From: JAKLKS01 sp964370855
GTDB taxonomy: Bacteria > Planctomycetota > JAJSAM01 > JAKLKS01
DNA length: 36,902 bases
Direction of reading: 5' to 3'
Assembly: GCA_964370855.1 (NCBI GenBank)
Contig: CAYJMF010000043.1
Span: forward strand, 1-36,902
The position numbers and the translations under genes were made by a program. Positions 15,901-26,553 of the stretch are shown one piece after another. Position 1 is the stretch's first letter. Every line of letters begins with the position of its first letter. The notes under the pieces were generated by a model. It worked only from the letters and a program-made list of their open reading frames with translations, had not been told where the DNA came from and did no database searches.

Positions 15901-18813
15901 AGCAGCTCTTACGGCTTGTCCGGTGCCCTCAAGGTGACGGACACCGGCACCTTGTTCGCCATCGATGCCGCCTCCAGCAGCGGCTCGGGGTCGATTCGCG
16001 GTACGTCTTCCAACGCTGGAACCGGGGTCACGGGAGTTTCGACGGGCGGGAATGGAGTTTCCGGGACTGACTCCTCAACGACGGGGACGGGGGTGGGAGT
16101 CTCCGGGACATCGAGCAGCACCGGAGGGAAAGGACTGTCAGGCGTCGCCAGCGCTTCCTCTGGCACGACCTACGGAGTCTACGGCCATTCGGGGAGTTCA
16201 ACGGGGATAGGGGTGTACGGGGCATGCATCGTCTCGGGCAGCCCAGGGTACGCGGCGGGCACCGGCGTGTACGGGGTCGGGGAAACAGGAGTTTCTGGCA
16301 CGAGCCCGACCAGCAACGGGCCGGGGGTATCCGGGACGAATACGTACGCCTGGGGCGGGACTGGCGTGTACGGAAACGGGAATACATACGGAGTCAACGG
16401 AGAGAGCCTGGCGGCCGCCGGGACTGGCGTCCGTGGCTTGGCAAGTGGAAGCTCCGGCACCGCGGTGTGGGGCGAACAGACGAGCGCCACGGGTTCCACT
16501 TTCGGAGTCGTCGGGAGGAATGCCAGCACCACGGGCACGGGCGTCCTCGCCTATGCAGGCGGGAACGGCGGGATTGCTCTCGTGGCCGACCACTTGGGAG
16601 CGACCGGGAACATCGCCGAGTTCCGGAGCTCCGGCAGCACGGTCGCCAGCATCGACAAGACCGGCAAGGCCACCTTCAACGGGGGGATCACCGGGGTCGC
16701 TCTCTCGACCGACTTCTCCACGGCGGGGACGTTCAACGCCACGACCAACCCCGTGGACTGGACGAAGCTGAAGGGGGTCCCGACGGGCCAGGGCCTGACG
16801 GTCTCCGGCAGCGCGATCTCGGTGACCTACGCCGGGACCGGGACGGCGAACTCCGCCTCCCGGTCGGATCACGATCACGACGTCACCTACCTGAAACTGG
16901 CCGGGGGCACGATGACGGGGACGCTCAACGTCAACGGTCCGACGGGCGCGAAAGCCATGGCGGTGACGGGGTCCGGGACGAGCAACGGGGAGCCGACTCT
17001 GCTTGTCGATCAAGTCAGCGGTACGGGAACCGGGCCGGCCCTCCTGGCGATCAATCGGGGCATCGGGCCAGGCCTGGCCGTGGGGACCTATGGTGGCGCG
17101 CCTTCCCTTGTGGTCGACAACAACGCTAGCGGTCAGGACATGGTCCAGTTCAAGCGCGCCAACTCCTCTCCGGTTGCCTGGGTCGATTCCGTCGGGAAGG
17201 CATACTTCAAGGGTGTCGAGATCCTGAGTTCCGGAGTCCTTTCGATTCCCCAGGGGAGCCTGTCCCTGGCCTCGGGGAACATGACTCTGTCCTCCGGAAA
17301 CCTGACCCTGTCGTCGGGGACGTTGTCCGCCTCGACCACCGGGACTGCTGTCTCCGGGGCCACCTCCGGCGCCAATGGAGTGGGCGTGTACGGCTACGCG
17401 AACGGAAGCGGTGGGACCGCGCTGGTGGCCGAACACGACGGAAGTGCCGGCCTGATCGCGGAATTCAGGAACGGCCCCGGCGTCGTCGGGTCCATCGACC
17501 TCACGGGCCTGGCGTCCTTCGCCGGGGGGGTGGTCGGGAGCACGTCCAGCACCTCCGGGACCGGGGTCTACGGGAATGCCAGCGCTTCCACCGGAACGAC
17601 CTACGGTGTCCGGGGCAACTCCAGCAGCTCCTCCGGGACCGGTGTCTACGGGGTCGGGTTCACGGGAGTGGCCGGCGTCGCCACGGGGAACTTCCACATT
17701 GGGGTCAAGGGGACGGCACCCGGGACTTCCGGTTTCGGGACCTACGGGACATCCTCCGGCCTCGACGGAACCGGAGCCTACGGGGAGGCCACGGGGACCG
17801 GAACGACGTACGGCCTCTACGGGATCTCCGCAAGCACGAGCGGAACCGGGGCCTACTGCGAAGCCCAGGGCGTCAGCGGAACGACCTACGGGGTCTACGG
17901 GAAGGCCAACAGCACGTCCGGGTATGCGGGCTACTTCACCAACCCGGGAACGGGCGTCTACGCCGACTCCACGAACGCCACGGGGACGACCTACGGCGTC
18001 TACGGCAGGTCCGCGAGCAGCGCCGGTTACGGCGGCTACTTCGAGGCCACGAAGACCAGCGGGACCACGTACGGCGCCTTCGTCAAGTCGAGTTCCGGAT
18101 CCGGTTTCGCGCTTTATGCGGACAACGCCGCGACCTCCGGCAACGCCTACGGCTCCTACTCCCGGTCCGCTTCCAGCGGCGGCATCGGGGCCATGGGGGA
18201 GAGTACGTCCTCGGGAACCGGTGTCTTCGCCCAGTCCTCGACGGGGAACGCGCTGGTCACGAACATCGGAAACGGCACCCCCTCCACATCCGCGAACAAC
18301 GCCGCGATCTTCCAGACCAACCTGACCAACGTCGCCCGCATCGACAACACCGGCAAGGGTTTCTTCAACGGCGGCACCCAGGCGAGCGGCGCCGACTTCG
18401 CCGAGAGCGTGGCTGTCAACGGGCCGAAGTCGGAGTTCGAGCCGGGGGACGTGATGATCATCGACCTCTCGAGCCCTCGCCGGTTCGCGAAGTCCGCCTC
18501 GGCGGAATCGAACCTCGTCGCCGGCGTCTACTCCACGAAGCCCGGCTACCTCGGCACCACCCACGACGTCTCCGGCGACGACACCTGGGCCGGGGACGAG
18601 ATCCCCCTCGCCGTCGTCGGCATCGTGCCGACCAGGGTCTGCGACGAGGGCGGCCCCGTCGCCATCGGCGACATGCTCGTCACCGCCTCCCTCCCCGGCC
18701 ACGCCATGAAGGCCCCGGAGCATCCGCGGGCCGGCACCGTCCTCGGGAAGGCCCTCGGGTCCATGGACGGCGAACGGGGGGTCGTGGAGGTCCTCCTCGG
18801 CGCGGCGCGGTAG
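12964..18813 (+). CDS. Giant secreted tail-fibre-like HxH repeat protein 2
   Basis: Tandem paralogue of the preceding gene, 1949 aa. Signal peptide (residues 1-26, ending PRALA), head domain and the 12-motif HxH comb align without gaps to fibre 1. Two further HxH units (DHTHD and DHDHD) bring the total to 14, again with eight NP[VL]DW motifs and three GGxxTG motifs. The extra 337 residues lie in the Gly-rich GVYG/TYGV spacers and in a short SLSLASGNMTLSSGNLTLSS beta-repeat found only here. The C-terminal domain (GADFAESV to EVLLGAAR) matches fibre 1. The middle has more A/T in third positions than the flanking genes. The kinase gene begins 9 nt after the stop. Adhesin, surface-layer or predation fibre roles are all possible; nothing shows which. 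Confidence 0.85.
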   Translation: MKHRIPLALAALALAFGLGGVPRALAATVTVMTVLEGRTTDGSGHSALLLVGKGLKGVDHLHLEPPTDGDLSLPTVDLPLTTVAGSTLAIFEDSDGLLVPGEYQVTLVLKKGGIQQDAGRVSLAVGGLLPNANVGVDSFSAFADLQDESRIGPGSSQVAPGNHAHLGVYSPIAHTHDTDYPKKADLSAAGTINTVSNPVDWTKIKNVPAAFADGTDDGNSYTAGAGLSLTAGAFAVAYSGTGAAATAARSDHSHDAAYSASNHNHDTLYFTQGQLTSVTGTLNASTNPVDWSQLKSVPAGFADGTDADTTYGAGTGMSLASGNFSVVFAGTGSSTSAARSDHDHDTRYNTQAQLSAATGVLNALTNPLDWSQLKSVPAGFADGSDADTTYAAGPGLVLGSGSFSADFGGPGSAATVARSDHNHDASYAAIVHNHDTRYYTQAQLNSSTGTVNGSTNPLDWSQMKSVPAGFADGVDDSVTFAGTGAAASAARSDHDHDARYFTESELSSLGGTLNDASNPVDWNRLKGVPSSFADGTDETVSLAGTGSATSGARSDHNHDLTYSTQDHLHDVTYAQLVHTHDTRYFTQVQLTSTNGTVNATSNPLDWSQLKSVPTGFADGTDETVTFSGTGSAGTAARADHDHDLDYLGLGGGSLTGGVTVSANTGSAFSGTTFANGAVAVLGAASGVSGTGVKGTVTGGTAVYGVDAATSGGSTGVRGDSSSSSGIGVYGLNTATVGSPSGVLGESGSASGYGVKGSNAAGGTGVYGVSNSGWGVYGTSGQFGRGVFGSNGASNGVGVYGEGSGNGGFGVQGTGTHGVQGTSGTANGNAVWGEHTGTTGAGFGVTGRSFSTTGTGVFAWMGGNGGVALAADHAGTSGNIAEFRSSGSTVATIDKTGKATFNGGVAGLSVSSELSAPGTINTTTNPVDWTKLKGVPSGFADGTDNDTIVVLAGTGSATTGARSDHTHDYLSTSGGTITGASSSYGLSGALKVTDTGTLFAIDAASSSGSGSIRGTSSNAGTGVTGVSTGGNGVSGTDSSTTGTGVGVSGTSSSTGGKGLSGVASASSGTTYGVYGHSGSSTGIGVYGACIVSGSPGYAAGTGVYGVGETGVSGTSPTSNGPGVSGTNTYAWGGTGVYGNGNTYGVNGESLAAAGTGVRGLASGSSGTAVWGEQTSATGSTFGVVGRNASTTGTGVLAYAGGNGGIALVADHLGATGNIAEFRSSGSTVASIDKTGKATFNGGITGVALSTDFSTAGTFNATTNPVDWTKLKGVPTGQGLTVSGSAISVTYAGTGTANSASRSDHDHDVTYLKLAGGTMTGTLNVNGPTGAKAMAVTGSGTSNGEPTLLVDQVSGTGTGPALLAINRGIGPGLAVGTYGGAPSLVVDNNASGQDMVQFKRANSSPVAWVDSVGKAYFKGVEILSSGVLSIPQGSLSLASGNMTLSSGNLTLSSGTLSASTTGTAVSGATSGANGVGVYGYANGSGGTALVAEHDGSAGLIAEFRNGPGVVGSIDLTGLASFAGGVVGSTSSTSGTGVYGNASASTGTTYGVRGNSSSSSGTGVYGVGFTGVAGVATGNFHIGVKGTAPGTSGFGTYGTSSGLDGTGAYGEATGTGTTYGLYGISASTSGTGAYCEAQGVSGTTYGVYGKANSTSGYAGYFTNPGTGVYADSTNATGTTYGVYGRSASSAGYGGYFEATKTSGTTYGAFVKSSSGSGFALYADNAATSGNAYGSYSRSASSGGIGAMGESTSSGTGVFAQSSTGNALVTNIGNGTPSTSANNAAIFQTNLTNVARIDNTGKGFFNGGTQASGADFAESVAVNGPKSEFEPGDVMIIDLSSPRRFAKSASAESNLVAGVYSTKPGYLGTTHDVSGDDTWAGDEIPLAVVGIVPTRVCDEGGPVAIGDMLVTASLPGHAMKAPEHPRAGTVLGKALGSMDGERGVVEVLLGAAR
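13447..14907 (+). repeat. HxH comb of fibre 2 (12 HxH motifs)
   Basis: HxH variants in order are HAH, HTH, HSH, HNH, HDH, HNH, HNH, HDH, HNH, HLH, HTH, HDH. Spacing matches fibre 1 residue for residue, although the tenth and eleventh units have different sequences (DHLHD and HTHD instead of GHDHL and HNHD). The HxH positions are thus kept while neighbours change. Confidence 0.85.
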
Positions 18814-18822
18814 GGGGCGGAC

Positions 18823-21258
<2,436 letters not shown>

Positions 21259-21259
21259 C

Positions 21260-24169
21260 CTACCGGAGCGGGGCCGCGCAGCGGAAGCCGATGGCCGGGC
21301 TCCGCAGGGCCGGGTCCGCGCTCCTCCTCGCCGTCGCCGCGAGGTCCGCCGCCACGCCGTTCCAGGCGCCGCCGCGGATCACCCGGGCGGTCCCCTCCGT
21401 CGGCCCCGACGGGGCGAAGTAGGTCGTCGCGTCGTAGACGTCCGCCTCGTAGTAGTCGGAGCACCACTCGGCGACGTTGCCCGCCAGGTTGAGGCACCCC
21501 TCGGGGCTCGCCCCGTCGGTGCCGACGGAGGGGGCGGAGGAGGCGGGCAGGGGTCCGGTGCCGTTCTGGTTCCGCTTCGCCGCGTCGTCCACGCTTCCCC
21601 ACGGGTAGAGCCGCCCGTCGGTCCACCGGGCCGCCCGCTCCCACTCCGCCTCCGTCGGGAGCCGCTTCCCCGCCCACCCGGCGTAGGCCCGGGCCTCCGC
21701 CCAGGTGACGTTCACCACGGGGTGGGAGGAGGTGCTGCCCGCGGGCTGCGCCGGCAGGGTGAAGGCCCCCTGGCTCGCCGTGGCGAAGGCCTGGAACTGC
21801 GCCACGGTCACCTCCGCCCGATCGACGAGGAACCCGGGAAGGAAGACCGGGTGGGCCGGGTCGGCGTCCCCGCCGAGGGAATCGCCCCTGGTGTACTCTC
21901 CCGCCGCGACGAGGACCATCTCCGCACCGTCGGCGGTGCTGACGGGCTTGCCGTCCTGGAACTGGAACCCCGGGGGAAGGGAGCCGCTCGCGCCGACCAG
22001 CAGGTTGTCGAGGGCCGCCATGTCGGCCACGAGGAAGGTGAGGGGGGCCGTCGCCGCCCCGTCCGGCGCGACGGCGGTGATCTCGAGGGGGGCACCCTCG
22101 GGGGAGAGGTAGCTGATCGAGAACGTCCCGTTGCTCCCCGTCGTCCCCGACTTCGCCTGGACCCCCTCGAAGGACAGCGGCAGGAGGATCTCGCCGATCT
22201 CCGGCGTGCCCCCGGAGTAGGTCAGGCGGAATCCGCCCCAGGTCTCCACGGTGCGGAGCGAGGGGAGCACGGCCCGCGCCCGGATGTTGTAGGCCCCCTG
22301 GGGCGGGAGGGTGCCGAGGAACTCCTGCAGTTCGAGGACGAGGTCGAAGGGTCGTACGACCCGCCCGGCATGGAGCGTGGAGAGGAACTCCCGATCCTCC
22401 TCCGGCATCCCGGGGACGAGGAGGCACCACTGGATGGCCTCCACGCCGATGGCGGAGAGGTCGGAGACGGAGAAGGTGTCGTCGGAGGCCTCGGAGGGGG
22501 TGCCGCCGGCGTCGTAGTCGAGGCCGATGATGCTGGGGCTCAGCCGCACGGTCACCGTCGCCCCGGCGATGGCGGTCGAGCCGTCGGAGCGGAAGACCCG
22601 CCCGGAGATCGTGGAGAGGATCCGCGGGTCCTCGGGAGCCGCGGAGAGGTCCACGGTCACCTCCCCGGAGCCGGTGCCCGGATCCAGGACCTGGGAGACG
22701 TTCAAGTCCGCGTCCACGACCTGCAGGGACTGGAGCTCCGTCGCGTCCACGCCGGAGACCGGGACCTCGAACCCGCCGTCGGTCCCGCTCACCGTGGCGC
22801 CGGCCGGCGTGAACACCACGGCGGACGCGACGGCCGCGCTCTGGGAGCGGCGGAGGCGCCCCTTGATCCGCTTCGTCCCCCCATCGGTCCGGGTGATGGC
22901 GTACACGGCGGGCTTCATCGTCCTGAGGTAGGCGGGGAGGGCGGGGTCGGGCCCGATGCGATCGGTCCTCCCGTCGTAGAGGCCCCTGCCCGGCATCTTC
23001 ACCCAGGCGGTACCGTCGTACTGGTAGAGGTCGATGGTCTTCCCGTCGAGGGCGGATTTCCGGACCCAGCCCGGCCGCTCCAGCTCCAGCGACACGGTCC
23101 CGTCCGTGAACGTGGTGGCGGGGCCGCGGAGGTCCGCCCCGGCCACGGGGACGACGCCCGCCGTCGCGAGGAACGGGGGCTCCATGGGAGCGGGGAGGCT
23201 CGCGGGCAGGGTGTAGGGGCTGAAGAAGATTCCGGAGACGGTGGAGGGGACGGCGCCGGCGGCGAAGGCGAGGCTCCCGCTCCTCTTCCCCGAGGACTTG
23301 TCCGCGGCCACCGTGCCTCCGGCGGCGCCGACGGAGGCGCCCCCGCCGGGGACCCTCTGGACGAAGGCGACCACGTGGAGGTTGCCGTCGTCCCCCACGA
23401 TGACCCGGGCCGACCCCGCCGGCGTCGCACCTCCGACGGAGCCGATGATCGCCCCGAGGTTCACGGTGTCCAGGTCCCCGGGAACCTGGAAGAGGAGCCC
23501 GCCGTCGAACTGCCCCGTGGAGTCCGTCAGGCCGGGGGGATCCTCGAGAACGACCCCCGCTCCCGGCTCCTCCGTGTTGTCCTTCACGACGACGGCGCTG
23601 ACGATGGGGGTGAGGGAGGGGCGGCCCCGCGAGGAGCCGGCGCCGATGACCCGGCCCACGATCCGGGCCCGGAGATCGTCCCCCGCCCGGTAGGCCGCCT
23701 TCTTCTTGACGGGCGTCAGGTTCATGAGGGCCGTCATCGCCCGGTCCCCGAATCGAAGGGTGAACTTGACCTGGTCCCCGAGCGTGCCGACCACGAGGCG
23801 GGTGCCCTTGATCCGGAAGGCGCCCGTCACGGTGGAGATCTTCACCGAGATCTTCGAGCCGTCGGCGGGGAGGAAGGTCCCCACCTGGAACTTGCCGCCG
23901 TTGCGCGGGACGAGGGCGCCGCCCTCCCGGGAGTCCTTGACCTCGCCCAGCTGGAACAGGACGGGATCCCCGCTCCCGAGCGGCCCAGGGTCCGCGAGGA
24001 CCCCCCGGACGATCACCGTCACCGTGGAGACGCCGTCGGCGACGCCCCGCCCCTTCACGTCCACGCTGGCGAGGTCGAGGCCCCCGGCGAGGGAGACGGC
24101 CGAGGCGGCCCACAGGGACGCGAGGGCGCAGGCGACGCTCGCGGCGGAACGGGGTAGAGCCAAGCCCAT
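21260..24169 (-). CDS. Large secreted protein with carboxypeptidase-regulatory-like repeats and C-terminal SUMF1-type domain
   Basis: Protein of 969 aa with a signal peptide (about residues 1-28). The long central part is beta-rich, with segments resembling ZU5 and carboxypeptidase-regulatory-like domains: ISGRVFRSDGSTAIAGATVT, IKGRLRRSQSAAVASAVVF and GATVSGTDGGFEVPV. The last about 230 residues form a SUMF1-type domain: MVLVAAGEYTRGD, VDRAEVTVAQFQAF, VVNVTWAEARAYAGWAGKRL, PTEAEWERAARW, NLAGNVAEWCSDYY and VIRGGAWNG. The C terminus is IGFRCAAPLR. Catalytic FGE cysteines after the RGG[AS]W motif are absent, so formylglycine synthesis is not expected. GGGGAGG directly abuts the ATG, an unusually short spacing. 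Tail-to-tail with the kinase gene that carries the same domain type. Confidence 0.85.
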   Translation of the reverse strand: MGLALPRSAASVACALASLWAASAVSLAGGLDLASVDVKGRGVADGVSTVTVIVRGVLADPGPLGSGDPVLFQLGEVKDSREGGALVPRNGGKFQVGTFLPADGSKISVKISTVTGAFRIKGTRLVVGTLGDQVKFTLRFGDRAMTALMNLTPVKKKAAYRAGDDLRARIVGRVIGAGSSRGRPSLTPIVSAVVVKDNTEEPGAGVVLEDPPGLTDSTGQFDGGLLFQVPGDLDTVNLGAIIGSVGGATPAGSARVIVGDDGNLHVVAFVQRVPGGGASVGAAGGTVAADKSSGKRSGSLAFAAGAVPSTVSGIFFSPYTLPASLPAPMEPPFLATAGVVPVAGADLRGPATTFTDGTVSLELERPGWVRKSALDGKTIDLYQYDGTAWVKMPGRGLYDGRTDRIGPDPALPAYLRTMKPAVYAITRTDGGTKRIKGRLRRSQSAAVASAVVFTPAGATVSGTDGGFEVPVSGVDATELQSLQVVDADLNVSQVLDPGTGSGEVTVDLSAAPEDPRILSTISGRVFRSDGSTAIAGATVTVRLSPSIIGLDYDAGGTPSEASDDTFSVSDLSAIGVEAIQWCLLVPGMPEEDREFLSTLHAGRVVRPFDLVLELQEFLGTLPPQGAYNIRARAVLPSLRTVETWGGFRLTYSGGTPEIGEILLPLSFEGVQAKSGTTGSNGTFSISYLSPEGAPLEITAVAPDGAATAPLTFLVADMAALDNLLVGASGSLPPGFQFQDGKPVSTADGAEMVLVAAGEYTRGDSLGGDADPAHPVFLPGFLVDRAEVTVAQFQAFATASQGAFTLPAQPAGSTSSHPVVNVTWAEARAYAGWAGKRLPTEAEWERAARWTDGRLYPWGSVDDAAKRNQNGTGPLPASSAPSVGTDGASPEGCLNLAGNVAEWCSDYYEADVYDATTYFAPSGPTEGTARVIRGGAWNGVAADLAATARRSADPALRSPAIGFRCAAPLR

Positions 24170-24210
24170 CCTCCCCTCGTGCCCCGGGCACGGCGCGGGT
24201 CACGGCCACG

Positions 24211-24216
24211 AGTATA
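24211..24216 (-). promoter_or_regulatory. -10-like box upstream of the secreted SUMF1 gene
   Basis: The minus strand reads TATACT here, five of six to the sigma70 -10 consensus. A start about 7 nt downstream would give a leader of roughly 35 nt. No clear -35 is visible. Confidence 0.3.
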
Positions 24217-24272
24217 CCCGGCGGGGGGCGGGGAGGGCGGAGATGGCCGGGAGGAAGGGGCCGGCGCGGCGG

Positions 24273-24278
24273 TAGGAT
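24273..24278 (+). promoter_or_regulatory. -10-like TAGGAT box
   Basis: GGTAGGAT lies 46 nt upstream of ATG 24319. The same GGTAGGAT at the same distance precedes the ELWxxDGT gene at 33477. No -35 box is recognisable in this GC-rich region. Confidence 0.3.
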
Positions 24279-24318
24279 CCCGCGCGCGGCGGACGCGGAG
24301 GCCGCAACAGGAGGGGTC

Positions 24319-25086
24319 ATGGTCCCATCGACCATCGAGGAGAGGCTTGCCGTTCTGGAGAAGGCGAATCGACGTCTGCGGAATCTCTGCGGGGCTCTCC
24401 TCGTGGCGGCGGCGGGGGCCGTGACCATGGGGCAGGAGGGTCCGCAGCCCCCGGCGCCCCCCCCGGCGAGGAGCCCCGTTCCGGCCCCGCCCGCGGCCCC
24501 CGGGGAGAGGCCCGCCGTCCTCGACGCGCAGACCTTCGTCGTCCGCGACGCGGCGGGCAACCCGAGGGCGAGCTTCGGCCTTCTCGTCCCGAGGGATCCC
24601 AACGACCCCGTGGCCCGGGCCGCCATGGACGGGGGGCTGCCCTGCCTCATGCTCCGGGACGGGACCGGCGCCGTCCGTGTGAGCGTGATCGTGGGACAGG
24701 AAGGCGTGCCCTCGATGCAGATGTTCGACAAGGCGGGGCGCCCCCGGACCTCCATCGGGGTGGCGGCCGACGGGACTCCCTCCTTCACCCTCCACGACGG
24801 GGCCGGGGGCGAGGCCGTGGGGATCTCGGTGAAGGCGAACGGGGACGCCCTGCTGGAGGTCAGGCGGGGCCTTCGCGGGCTCTCCCTCGCGGCCACGGAG
24901 GGGAGCGACGCCGCCGTCCTCCTGAGGGACGACGAGGGCAAGGTCCGAGCGAGCCTCTATCCCGACGGCCTCCTGCTGAACGACGCTCGCAGCGTCCGGA
25001 GGGCCGGGTTCGTCACCCTCGAGGACGGGTGTCCGCAGATCTTCCTCGCCGACGAGGAGGGGAAGCCCACGCACAAGATCCCCTGA
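24319..25086 (+). CDS. Membrane-anchored protein with DxxGxxR beta repeats
   Basis: Protein of 255 aa with no assigned function. It begins with a short coiled-coil (IEERLAVLEKANRRLR), then one hydrophobic anchor (residues about 24-37), then a Pro/Ala-rich linker. The rest consists of about seven degenerate repeats of the form hydrophobic strand, D, two or three residues, G, then R-x-S/V and another strand. Examples are VVRDAAGNPRASFGLL, LMLRDGTGAVRVSVIVG, MQMFDKAGRPRTSIGV and AVLLRDDEGKVRASLYPDG. This suggests a repetitive beta structure outside the membrane with a cytoplasmic coiled-coil. AGGAGGGG lies just before the ATG. The phosphatase gene follows after 37 nt. Confidence 0.75.
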   Translation: MVPSTIEERLAVLEKANRRLRNLCGALLVAAAGAVTMGQEGPQPPAPPPARSPVPAPPAAPGERPAVLDAQTFVVRDAAGNPRASFGLLVPRDPNDPVARAAMDGGLPCLMLRDGTGAVRVSVIVGQEGVPSMQMFDKAGRPRTSIGVAADGTPSFTLHDGAGGEAVGISVKANGDALLEVRRGLRGLSLAATEGSDAAVLLRDDEGKVRASLYPDGLLLNDARSVRRAGFVTLEDGCPQIFLADEEGKPTHKIP

Positions 25087-25123
25087 TGCCCCTCCGCCGC
25101 AGGCCACCCACCGGGAGCACCCA

Positions 25124-26509
25124 TTGATCCATCGATGCCTGTCTATGGTTCTGACGGCCCTCGCCCTCGGCGCCGCCCCCGCCTCCCCGCCCCCTCCCTC
25201 CGTCGTCCTCGTGATCGGCGACGGGACCGGGTTTCAGCAGTGGGGGCTCCTCCTCGCCGCCCGCCGCGCCGCAGGGGAGTCCGCCCCCTCGGCCTTCGAG
25301 AGGCTCGCCGCCGCGGGGACAACGGGCTTCACCACGACCTTCGCCGCCGACTCCCTCGTCACCGACTCCGCCGCCGGGGCCACGGCCTGGGCCTGCGGCG
25401 TCAGGTGCCGCAACGGGGGCGTCGGCGTGGACGAAGCCGGGAAGGCGGCCCCGACCTGCATGGAGGCCGCCGGCGCCGCGGGGATGTGGACGGGCATCGT
25501 CACCACGACGGGCGTCACCGACGCGACCACCGCCGCCTTCACGGCCCACGTCGAGAGCCGCCGCCTCATGGGGCAGGTCGCGGAGCAGCAGGTCGCGCAG
25601 CCGGCCCTGCGGGTGATCCTCGGCGGGGGGTCCATGTTCTTCGTGCCGAAGACGAGCCCCTGCTCCGGGGCCGGCCCCCTCGGCCGCAACATCGCCGACG
25701 GGCCCTCCCGGCGCGGCGACGGCCGGGACCTCGTCGCCGAGGCGAAGGCGAGGGGCTTCACCGTCGTCACCCGCCGCGCCGACCTCCTCGCGGGGCCCGC
25801 CCCGGAGCGGCTGCTCGGCCTCTTCGCCCCCTTCAACCTCCCCTATGTCCTCGACCGGGACGAGGCCGACGAGGCCGAGGCCCCGACGCTTCCCGAGATG
25901 ACGGCCCGGGCGCTGGAGGTCCTCGGGAAGGGTCCGAAGGGGTTCTTCCTCGTCGTCGAGGGGGGGCGGGTCGATCACGCCTGCCACAACGACGACGCCG
26001 GCGCGGCGCTCGCGGAGCTGGCGGAACTCGACGCCACTCTCGACCTCCTCCTCCGGGAGCGGGGGAGGCGGAAGGACCTCCTCGTCGTCCTCACCGCGGA
26101 CCACGAGACCGGGGGCCTGGCCGTGTCGTCCCCGAAGGGGGAGACGCTCACCGGGGAGCGGCTCCTCCTCCTCGGGACGCAGCGGCGGAGCCTCGACGCC
26201 GTGGCCGCGACGGTGGGGGGCGGGATCCCGACGGAGGAGGCGGCCCGGGAGGCGGTCCCCTGGCTCCCGGGGAAGGCCGCCCCCCTCGCCGACCCCGCCG
26301 TCGACGGCCGCGGTCCCTTCCTCGGGCGCCACCGGCGGCCCTTCGCCGACGCAGCCTCCGGGGCGGCGGGTGTCGTCTTCGCGACGGACGGCCACACCTC
26401 CACCCCCGTGCCCGTGCTGGCCGCCGGCCCCGGGGCGGAGCGGTTCGCCGGCATCCGGGGGAACGACGAGGCGGGGCGGATCCTCGCGGAGATCCTCGCG
26501 GGACGCTGA
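25124..26509 (+). CDS. Alkaline phosphatase (PhoA family), exported
   Basis: Metal-dependent phosphomonoesterase of 461 aa. A signal-like N terminus (residues 1-21) precedes the first metal site, VVLVIGDGTGF (D33). The nucleophile is in VTDSAAGATAWACG (S82). Other metal ligands lie in VVEGGRVDHACHNDD, VLTADHETGGLAV and the C-terminal FATDGHTSTPVPV. All active-site motifs are therefore present. The TTG start at 25124 is preferred because GGGAG lies about 6 nt upstream and it gives a basic N region. ATG 25145 is the alternative but would leave a very short signal. The TTG start may reduce translation. Roles include release of phosphate from organic esters in the periplasm. Confidence 0.93.
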   Translation: MIHRCLSMVLTALALGAAPASPPPPSVVLVIGDGTGFQQWGLLLAARRAAGESAPSAFERLAAAGTTGFTTTFAADSLVTDSAAGATAWACGVRCRNGGVGVDEAGKAAPTCMEAAGAAGMWTGIVTTTGVTDATTAAFTAHVESRRLMGQVAEQQVAQPALRVILGGGSMFFVPKTSPCSGAGPLGRNIADGPSRRGDGRDLVAEAKARGFTVVTRRADLLAGPAPERLLGLFAPFNLPYVLDRDEADEAEAPTLPEMTARALEVLGKGPKGFFLVVEGGRVDHACHNDDAGAALAELAELDATLDLLLRERGRRKDLLVVLTADHETGGLAVSSPKGETLTGERLLLLGTQRRSLDAVAATVGGGIPTEEAAREAVPWLPGKAAPLADPAVDGRGPFLGRHRRPFADAASGAAGVVFATDGHTSTPVPVLAAGPGAERFAGIRGNDEAGRILAEILAGR

Positions 26510-26531
26510 GGCTCCGGGGGCTCCCGTCGCC

Positions 26532-26550
26532 TACAATCCCCTCCGGAGGA
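26532..26550 (+). promoter_or_regulatory. -10-like box and ribosome-binding site of threonine aldolase
   Basis: TACAAT (26532-26537) matches the -10 consensus at five of six positions and is followed by GGAGGA (26545-26550), 3 nt before ATG 26554. If TACAAT is used, the leader is only about 10 nt. No -35 box is clear. Confidence 0.35.
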
Positions 26551-26553
26551 CCC

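Noticed and set aside
7879..18813. Prophage or tailocin.
   Set aside because: Despite fibre-like motifs, both proteins have signal peptides and there are no capsid, terminase, sheath, baseplate, lysis or integrase genes in the window.
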